Positions 1-4,298 of a stretch of 6,327 nt of DNA are shown here, piece by piece. Each line of letters begins with the position of its first letter. Position 1 is the first letter of the stretch. The stretch is from Deltaproteobacteria bacterium (GTDB lineage Bacteria > Myxococcota_A > UBA796 > UBA2385). Below the pieces are notes generated by a model, which searched no databases, was not told where the DNA came from, and saw nothing but the letters and a program-made list of their open reading frames with translations. The position numbers and the translations under genes are program-made. Location of the stretch: contig JAERSX010000311.1 of the NCBI GenBank assembly GCA_016845285.1, positions 1 to 6,327 on the forward strand, given 5' to 3'.

Positions 1-138
1 GCGGTGCATGGCGGCACCAGCGGCTTCGACTTCGTGGTCACCGGCATATCCGACGTGGACGGCGACGGGCTTCGCGCCTCGTACACGGCCACGAAGTCGC
101 TCAACGCGTACCTGACCACCTTCGACGGTGAATTCTGA
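1..138 (+). CDS. C-terminal end of a probable type IV pilin-like protein (5' truncated by window)
   Basis: Frame 1 is open from the left edge to the TGA at 136-138, giving 45 residues. The tail contains FDFVVTGISDVDGDG followed by LRASYTATKSLNA and ends TFDGEF. A DxDGDG turn between two beta-strand-like stretches near the C-terminus is typical of type IV pilins and pseudopilins of Myxococcota-type bacteria, where the globular domain ends in a beta sheet. That is family knowledge; the diagnostic N-terminal prepilin cleavage site and hydrophobic helix lie outside the window, so the assignment rests on this short tail. If right, the product is an inner-membrane-anchored subunit assembled into a pilus or secretion pseudopilus. 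Alternative: another secreted beta-rich protein with a calcium-binding-like DVDGDG loop. No other pilus gene is visible downstream on this strand, so it is either the last gene of its unit or stands alone. Confidence 0.5.
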   Translation, partial: AVHGGTSGFDFVVTGISDVDGDGLRASYTATKSLNAYLTTFDGEF

Positions 139-159
139 CCCGAGGCCGGCCCGCTCGGT
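138..159. other. GC-rich hairpin between convergent gene ends
   Basis: CCGAG at 140-144 pairs with CTCGG at 154-158 around a 9-base GC-rich loop, and the outer A138/T159 can pair with a bulged C. It fills the 27-base gap between the plus-strand gene ending at 138 and the minus-strand gene ending at 166. The position suits a bidirectional transcription stop, but neither strand has a following T-run, so an intrinsic terminator is only a weak possibility. It may be no more than chance pairing in GC-rich DNA. Confidence 0.3.
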
Positions 160-165
160 GCCTGG

Positions 166-468
166 CTACATCATGTCCATGATGACGGTGGCTCCCATGA
201 TGCTGAGCGCCCACGAGACGATGACCGCGAGCAGGCAGTCCAACACGCTCTTGGCGGAGGTCCACTGCCGTACCAGGTAGAGGAGCAGCAGGAAGGAGCA
301 GATGCTGCCCGTGGGGGGCAGCAAGGCTGCGAGGTTGCACACCAGCGCGGCCATCAAGAGCGATGCCGGCGAGCCTGTCTCACCCGAGAGCTGGACACCG
401 ATCCAGAGGATCAGCCCCGTGAAGGTAGAGCCCAGCAATAGGGTGATGAGAGTGAAGACGACGCCCAT
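166..468 (-). CDS. Small multi-pass membrane protein, unknown function
   Basis: A 100-residue protein with ATG at 468-466 and TAG at 168-166. I do not recognise a family. The sequence is dominated by hydrophobic stretches: about residues 3-27, 36-66 (which includes a PP that could split it into two short helices) and 75-98. Three or four inner-membrane helices are therefore likely. The loop around residues 28-35 carries polar residues (SGETGSP), and a basic patch (VRQWTSAK) lies before the last helix. The composition is consistent with a real membrane protein rather than a GC-rich shadow reading frame, which would be rich in Arg, Ala and Pro. No strong Shine-Dalgarno precedes the ATG. It is divergent from the LpxH-like gene (84-base spacer) and convergent with the pilin-like end. 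Function cannot be inferred from the neighbours. Confidence 0.65.
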   Translation of the reverse strand: MGVVFTLITLLLGSTFTGLILWIGVQLSGETGSPASLLMAALVCNLAALLPPTGSICSFLLLLYLVRQWTSAKSVLDCLLAVIVSWALSIMGATVIMDMM

Positions 469-526
469 GGAAGGATCCGTGGTTCGACCTGGAGTAAGGC
501 CCGATGACGGGGATTTTTCGCTCGCC

Positions 527-548
527 TTTTCAGGGTATCCACTGAAAA
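527..548. promoter_or_regulatory. Inverted repeat in the divergent spacer
   Basis: TTTTCAG (527-533) and CTGAAAA (542-548) are perfect reverse complements around an 8-base centre. Inside it GG (534-535) can also pair with CC (539-540), leaving A541 bulged, so a 9-bp stem with a small loop is possible. It is AT-rich against a GC-rich background, lies in the 84-base spacer between the divergent membrane-protein gene and the LpxH-like gene, and ends 4 bases before ATG 553. It could be an operator for a dimeric regulator controlling one or both genes, or an RNA hairpin near the LpxH-like start. There is no evidence to choose between these, and no clear -35/-10 pair could be assigned on either strand. 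Confidence 0.4.
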
Positions 549-552
549 CTCG

Positions 553-1260
553 ATGGTCATGCTAGAGGAGGTTGTGCACCTGGTCGTCATCAGCGATGCC
601 CACCTCCTCGGCCCCGAAGATCCGGAGCAAATCGACCTATGTGACTTTCTTGCGACGGTGAATTGCGACCGTCTTGTGCTGCTCGGTGATGTGTTTCACG
701 CGGGTTGGACCTGGGAGGGGGGACACCCCGATCACGCCCCTTTTTTCTTGGCTGTCGAGGGGGTGCTCGAGCGAGGAATCGACGTGCACTGGATGGCGGG
801 CAACCACGACTTCGGCGTGCGCCCACCGGAGGGCGTGACCCTTCGGAAGACCCATGTCGTCGTCTGCAACGGGCTGCGATTTCTCCTCGCTCACGGCGAC
901 GAGCCCGACACCGCTGTCGGCTACCGCGCCCTGAGCACGGTCCTGCGCAGCCGACCCTTCGGCGCCCTCATAGATGGGCTCGGCCCGGAGCGCGGCATGG
1001 CCCTGCTGCGCCGACTCGCCGGACCGCGCCATCCCGTGGACGCGCCGGCCCCCGAGGAGCTCGTGGCGGCCCAGCGGGCCTGGGCGGCCCAACGCCTCGA
1101 AGACCCCGACCTCGACGGGGTGATCATGGGACACAGCCATGTGCTGGGGGAGGTGGACCTGCCTGGCGGCACCCTGTGGCACACGGGCGCCTGGTACGGC
1201 CTGCGGAGCTGGCTCGAGGTGGTCGACGGCGTGGTCCGCCTCCACGCACGAGGCACCTGA
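553..1260 (+). CDS. LpxH-like calcineurin-type metallophosphoesterase (putative UDP-2,3-diacylglucosamine diphosphatase)
   Basis: A 235-residue protein (numbering from ATG 553) with the full metallophosphoesterase motif set in order: SDAH (D15, H17), GDVFH (D46), GNHD (N84, H85, D86), AHGDE (H114) and GHSH (H194, H196). Length and motif spacing closely match LpxH, about 240 residues, whose metal ligands sit at comparable positions. LpxH removes UMP from UDP-2,3-diacylglucosamine at the inner face of the cytoplasmic membrane to give lipid X, an early lipid A step. The segment after HGDE (GYRALSTVLRSRPFGALID) is where LpxH has its lipid-binding helical cap, which supports that reading, but other phosphoesterases of this fold have similar size, so no symbol is given. 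The start is uncertain: ATG 553, ATG 559 and GTG 574 are all in frame, and the only strong Shine-Dalgarno (AGAGGAGG, 564-571) lies downstream of both ATGs. No other lipid A gene is in the window. Confidence 0.85.
   Translation: MVMLEEVVHLVVISDAHLLGPEDPEQIDLCDFLATVNCDRLVLLGDVFHAGWTWEGGHPDHAPFFLAVEGVLERGIDVHWMAGNHDFGVRPPEGVTLRKTHVVVCNGLRFLLAHGDEPDTAVGYRALSTVLRSRPFGALIDGLGPERGMALLRRLAGPRHPVDAPAPEELVAAQRAWAAQRLEDPDLDGVIMGHSHVLGEVDLPGGTLWHTGAWYGLRSWLEVVDGVVRLHARGT
564..571 (+). promoter_or_regulatory. Shine-Dalgarno-like AGAGGAGG inside the 5' end of the LpxH-like gene
   Basis: This purine run is an excellent match to the anti-Shine-Dalgarno sequence, yet it lies after ATG 553 and ATG 559. It is 2 bases before GTG 574, which is too close for normal initiation, and 8 bases before CTG 580, a rare start codon. 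A start at GTG 574 would give a protein beginning VHLVVISDAH, with the first strand directly at the N-terminus as in typical LpxH. It may instead be chance coding of Leu-Glu-Glu-Val. It bears on which start codon is correct. Confidence 0.35.
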
Positions 1261-1289
1261 GCGCGAGCCAGGCCCGTGGGAGGTTTTTT
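1238..1289 (+). terminator. Possible intrinsic terminator after the LpxH-like gene
   Basis: CCTCCACG (1239-1246, inside the last codons of the gene) can pair with CGTGGGAGG (1275-1283) with a single bulged G, and the right arm is followed directly by six T (1284-1289). Arm, T-run and position at the gene end fit a rho-independent terminator, but the loop is long (28 bases). A competing small hairpin, GCCTC (1238-1242) with GAGGC (1250-1254), uses the same left arm. Its function is therefore uncertain. T-runs this long are uncommon in this GC-rich window. Confidence 0.35.
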
Positions 1290-1457
1290 GTCGTGGCCTG
1301 TCGTCGATTCTGTCTTGGGCGGCGCGTGCTGCATCGGTGCCTGTGAGCCCCGGAGAGACCATGGCCCGTTCCCCTGTGTTCTGCAGCCTGCTGCTCCACG
1401 CTGGCCTGTCGGGAGACCGGATGGGGGTGGTTGGCCATCCTGTGCGAACCTGCCGGC
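1290..1457. other. Intergenic leader before the TIGR03790 gene
   Basis: No convincing gene is present here. The one structure noted is a 6-bp inverted repeat, GGATGG (1419-1424) and CCATCC (1435-1440) with a 10-base loop, ending 17 bases before ATG 1458; it could form in the mRNA leader. No clear promoter boxes were found. An in-frame TTG at 1431 lies in the loop and would extend the downstream protein by nine residues, but those residues do not fit a signal peptide. Confidence 0.4.
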
Positions 1458-2783
1458 ATGTGGCGGCACCCCCTGTTCCTGGCAACTCTCCTCTCCTTCG
1501 CCTGCACCGGCGACCCTGGAGCGGGTGACCTGGACGAGGTGGGGGAGAGGCCGATGGGTGAGGGTGACACCGGCGGGGTGTCCGGGGCCACGTCGAGTCT
1601 GATCCTGCCCACCCTGGGCCTCGACGCCAGCCAGCTCGCCATCGTGGTCAACAGCGACGACCCTCTCTCCGCCGACATCGCCGCCGCCTATGCCGAGGCT
1701 CGCGGCATCCACGCCGATCGCATCCATGCCTACGCCCTCGGCACCGAGGCCCTCCTCGACGAGGACGACTTCCACGGGGTCTTCGCCAGCCTCGACGCCG
1801 CACTCGACCCCGAGGTCCAGGCGCTGCTCCTCACCTTCACCACGCCCTACCGGGTCTCCTGCATGGGTGCTTCGGCGGCCTTTGGACTCGGCTTCGACGA
1901 GGCCTTCTGCAGCGAGACCACCTGCGCTACCACGCAGCCGAGCGACTACTTCGACTCCGAGAGCGTGCTCCCCTTCGACGATCACGGCGTGCGTCCCACC
2001 ATGATGCTCTCGGCCGACACCCTCCCCGAGGCCGAGGAGATCATCGCTCGGGGACTGGCCGCCGACGACACGAATCCGCCGGGGGACGGCTGGTTCATCC
2101 GCACCACCGACTCGGCCCGGAGCGTCCGCTACAGCGACTTCGCTCGCACCGCACAGAGCTTCGAGCCGGACTCGCTCACGCTGACCTACGTGGACAACGC
2201 GGATGGCAGCGGCAGCAACCTGCTCACCGACACCGACGACATCATGTTCTACCTGACCGGCCTGACGGCGGTCGACGACATCGACACCAACAGCTTCCGA
2301 CCTGGGGCCCTGGCCGATCACCTCACCAGCTACGGCGGTGTGCTGAGTGACTCCAACAGCCAGATGCCCATCACGGCTTGGCTGGAGGGTGGGGCCACGG
2401 CCAGCTACGGCACCGCCGTGGAGCCCTGCAACTTCACCCAGAAGTTCCCCGAGGCCGAGGTGTTGGTGAGCCGCTACTTTCGTGGCGCCACCGCCGTCGA
2501 GGCCTACTGGAAGTCGGTGCACTGGCCGGGCGAGGGCAACTTCGTGGGCGACCCCCTGGCACGGCCCTGGAGCCCGAGCTGGAGCTGGGACGACGGCGTG
2601 CTCACCGTGTCCACCACTCACATGGACACCCGCAGCGACTGGGCCATCGAGGGCGCCGACAGCGCGGACGGTCCCTGGGAGGTGGTGGACTCCCAGAGCC
2701 TGGGCGCGGACTGGGCGCGGGTGGACTTCGAGGTCCTCGATGCCTGGCAGGGCCAGTACCGGCTCGTCGAGCTCACGGACTGA
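1458..2783 (+). CDS. TIGR03790-family protein, putative lipoprotein
   Basis: A 441-residue protein of a family recognised but functionally uncharacterised (TIGR03790). Start ATG 1458 is chosen because it opens a short signal sequence (MWRHPLFLATLLSFAC) with Cys16 as likely lipidation site. The residues before the Cys (S-F-A) are a loose lipobox, so lipidation is probable, not certain. Residues 17-45 form a Gly/Asp/Glu-rich linker. The family core begins near residue 60 (LAIVVNSDDPLSADIA, then YAEARGI at 78-84). Its most diagnostic part is GALADHLTSYGGVL (283-296) followed by WLEGGATASYGTAVEPCNF from 308, TQKFPEAEVLVSRYF, and AYWKSVHWPGEGNFVGDPLARPW ending at 371. Residues about 374-441 look like a small beta-sandwich (Ig/FN3-like). 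Expected location is the envelope or cell surface. No enzymatic activity can be assigned. Flanks: about 200 bases upstream to the LpxH-like gene, and convergent with the 167-residue gene downstream. Confidence 0.85.
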   Translation: MWRHPLFLATLLSFACTGDPGAGDLDEVGERPMGEGDTGGVSGATSSLILPTLGLDASQLAIVVNSDDPLSADIAAAYAEARGIHADRIHAYALGTEALLDEDDFHGVFASLDAALDPEVQALLLTFTTPYRVSCMGASAAFGLGFDEAFCSETTCATTQPSDYFDSESVLPFDDHGVRPTMMLSADTLPEAEEIIARGLAADDTNPPGDGWFIRTTDSARSVRYSDFARTAQSFEPDSLTLTYVDNADGSGSNLLTDTDDIMFYLTGLTAVDDIDTNSFRPGALADHLTSYGGVLSDSNSQMPITAWLEGGATASYGTAVEPCNFTQKFPEAEVLVSRYFRGATAVEAYWKSVHWPGEGNFVGDPLARPWSPSWSWDDGVLTVSTTHMDTRSDWAIEGADSADGPWEVVDSQSLGADWARVDFEVLDAWQGQYRLVELTD

Positions 2784-2789
2784 GCTTGG

Positions 2790-2799
2790 AGCTGCAGCT
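2790..2799. repeat. 10-bp perfect palindrome between convergent genes
   Basis: AGCTGCAGCT reads the same on both strands and sits in the 16-base gap between the stop codons of the TIGR03790 gene (2783) and the minus-strand 167-residue gene (2800). It cannot form a long stem and has no T-run, so a terminator role is doubtful. It is recorded because it is the only structure in the convergent junction. Confidence 0.3.
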
Positions 2800-3303
2800 T
2801 CAGGCGAGGAGCGCGGCTGCTGCCGGCACGAGGGCCGCGAGCTGGGCGCGTAGCTCGGGGGAGAGCAGGGCGGCGTAGCTGGACCTCAGCCCGCTGGGAT
2901 CGGCGTCGGGCCCCTGGGCCAGCAGGGCGTCGAGCTCGCGGCACAGCTGCCCCAGGCCTGCGCGGTCGGGTCGCCAGGCGAAGGGCCCGCCCGATGGTGC
3001 ATCGAGGCTGGAGGTGCGCAGCACCGTGCCATCGGCCGCCCAGCACACCAGGGCCCAGGGTGCGTGGACCTCGGGCCCGGCGGGGGTGGTGGGCACGACC
3101 AGGGCGGCGGTCAGGGTCCAGGCGCCGTCCCGGAGCACGGGCAGGGGCGGCAAGGGCACCGACTCGATGGACACGAAGCCACCGAGCTCTCCGCGATGGA
3201 GGCCGGCCAGCATCGCGGCCACGCCGGTCTTGGGGGCCCGGGCCTTGGCGCGGGCGGTGGCCGCCTCGGAGGCGCGCTGCAGGTCTGAGAGGTCGAAGGC
3301 CAT
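2800..3303 (-). CDS. Hypothetical protein, 167 residues, coupled to the C39-like gene
   Basis: I do not recognise this family. ATG 3303-3301 is supported by GAGGG (complement of 3309-3313), 5 bases upstream, which overlaps the TGA stop of the preceding gene; the spacing to that stop is 8 bases, so translational coupling is likely. Residues 1-38 look like an Ala/Arg/Lys-rich amphipathic helix (DLQRASEAATARAKARA). Residues 42-115 look like beta strands (GFVSIESV, WTLTAALVVPT, APWALVCWAADGTVLRTSSL). Residues 116-167 are helical and end in an Ala/Leu-rich tail. There is no signal peptide and no transmembrane helix, so it is probably cytoplasmic. Pairing with a peptidase-like protein raises the possibility of an immunity, inhibitor or chaperone partner, but that is inference from position only. 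A longer reading frame extending upstream from here exists only because the complement of the C39-like gene is open; it is not used. Confidence 0.75.
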   Translation of the reverse strand: MAFDLSDLQRASEAATARAKARAPKTGVAAMLAGLHRGELGGFVSIESVPLPPLPVLRDGAWTLTAALVVPTTPAGPEVHAPWALVCWAADGTVLRTSSLDAPSGGPFAWRPDRAGLGQLCRELDALLAQGPDADPSGLRSSYAALLSPELRAQLAALVPAAAALLA

Positions 3304-3311
3304 CTGATCCC

Positions 3312-4190
3312 TCACACGGTGGCGGGGTTGCGGGCGGTGACCATGTAGTTGTCGTAGTCGCCCCAGGCCTCGACGAAGTCCTCGAGGGCGACCGCCCGCA
3401 TGGCACCGTCGGGCCGGCCAGTGTCGTTCATGATCACCGAGTAGCCGCCGTCGGGATCGCGGTCGATGCCGGTGATCTGCACGGCATGGCCGTAGTTTCC
3501 AGGCTGGGCCACCACCTCGCCGGTGGTGACGTCGCGCAGGGGCTCCCAGATCTCCTGGGCGTTGAGCGCCACGACCACACCGTCGCCGCGGTGCAGTGCC
3601 TCGGCGAGGTCGTTGACGGTGGCGTCGGAGCGGCAGTCCGTCTCGAGGCCGTGGTCGGTGAGCACCACGTCCATGTCCTCCAGCGCGGTGCCCGACCAGG
3701 GGCTGTAGCAGCCGCGCTCCTCGAGATCGGGGCAGACATCGTCCTGGTCGATGCACTCGCCCGTCAGCGACTCGACCACACAGAGCTGGGCGTTGACCGC
3801 ACAGGAGGGGCCCTCCTGGAGGCGCCACAGGCCTGCGTCCGCCACGGGGTCGCCCACACCGTCGAAGCAGGTGGGATCCCACTCGTGCTCGTAGGTCTCG
3901 CACTCGCCGAACCACCCCGACCAGAAGTCGTCGAAGGAGAGGAAGTCGCTGTCGGTGGCGCTGATCTCCGATGAGGACAGGCCGAGCTCGGGGCCGACGA
4001 GCTCGGTGTCGGCGGCGTCCAAGAGGGCGTCGGGGCTCCAGCCCTGGGCCTCTCCCACACCGGCCAGCGTGCGACCGGGGCTGGCGAGTCCGGCCGACGA
4101 CGCGGTCTTGCCCACCTCTCGCGCAGCGCGCGACAGGCCTTCGCTGGCCTTCCGGATCAGCTCCGAGCCGGGCTTGGTGAAGTTGCTCAC
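3312..4190 (-). CDS. C39-like papain-fold cysteine peptidase candidate, no signal peptide
   Basis: A 292-residue protein. Start GTG 4190-4188 is chosen because AAGGAG (complement of 4197-4202) lies exactly 6 bases upstream; a TTG at 4295 would add 35 unlikely residues. Residues 1-35 are a basic amphipathic stretch (ELIRKASEGLSRAAREVGK), and 36-125 an acidic linker-like region. The catalytic part reads LQEGPSCAVNAQLCVVESLTG (Q125 as oxyanion residue, C130 as nucleophile at the head of a helix), YGHAVQITGID (H235) and VIMNDTG (D256, or N255). This order and these contexts match C39/C39_2-type papain-like folds. Eight cysteines are present (97, 108, 130, 137, 146, 153, 161, 186), unusual for a cytoplasmic protein, yet there is no Sec or lipoprotein signal. 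Possible roles: exported effector, peptide-processing protease, or an inactive relative. It lies 108 bases downstream of the ATPase gene and 8 bases upstream of the 167-residue gene. Confidence 0.75.
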   Translation of the reverse strand: MSNFTKPGSELIRKASEGLSRAAREVGKTASSAGLASPGRTLAGVGEAQGWSPDALLDAADTELVGPELGLSSSEISATDSDFLSFDDFWSGWFGECETYEHEWDPTCFDGVGDPVADAGLWRLQEGPSCAVNAQLCVVESLTGECIDQDDVCPDLEERGCYSPWSGTALEDMDVVLTDHGLETDCRSDATVNDLAEALHRGDGVVVALNAQEIWEPLRDVTTGEVVAQPGNYGHAVQITGIDRDPDGGYSVIMNDTGRPDGAMRAVALEDFVEAWGDYDNYMVTARNPATV

Positions 4191-4298
4191 CGCCGTCTCC
4201 TTGGTCGTGCGAGGCGGGTCAGCCGGGCTGCGAGCCAGGCCCCGAAGGATGGTGCCAGGGTACCCCGCACTCCCGCAAGGGCGGCGTCTCACCAAGGC
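4191..4298 (-). promoter_or_regulatory. Spacer between ATPase and C39-like genes, with strong ribosome binding site
   Basis: These 108 bases separate the ATPase stop from GTG 4190. The clear element is AAGGAG (complement of 4197-4202), 6 bases from the GTG. I see no T-tailed hairpin that would stop transcription from the ATPase gene and no convincing -35/-10 pair, so read-through from the ATPase promoter is possible, but the gap is also long enough to hold an independent promoter. Confidence 0.4.

Noticed and set aside
302..565. 87-codon plus-strand open frame
   Set aside because: Antisense to the small membrane protein and overlapping the LpxH-like start; the product lacks features and would run across the divergent spacer.
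1431..1457. TTG start for the TIGR03790 protein
   Set aside because: It adds nine residues (including an acidic one) before an otherwise standard signal sequence starting at ATG 1458.
637..1485. 282-codon minus-strand open frame
   Set aside because: Antisense shadow of the metallophosphoesterase, whose catalytic motifs are intact on the plus strand; the shadow product shows no motif.
921..2621. 566-codon open frame on the minus strand
   Set aside because: It lies antisense across the LpxH-like and TIGR03790 genes, both of which have recognisable family motifs. The product is a Gly/Val/Arg-rich, motif-free sequence typical of the complementary frame of GC-rich genes.
3304..3915. Upstream extension of the 167-residue protein to 371 residues
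   Set aside because: The added part overlaps the C39-like gene in another frame and is Arg/Gly-rich without motifs. A good ribosome binding site precedes ATG 3303.
2994..3974. 326-codon plus-strand open frame
   Set aside because: It runs antisense to both the C39-like gene and the 167-residue gene, begins with Arg-rich low-complexity sequence and shows no family motif.
4191..4295. TTG start for the C39-like protein
   Set aside because: It would begin 3 bases after the ATPase stop and add 35 Arg/Pro-rich residues, whereas GTG 4190 has AAGGAG at ideal spacing.
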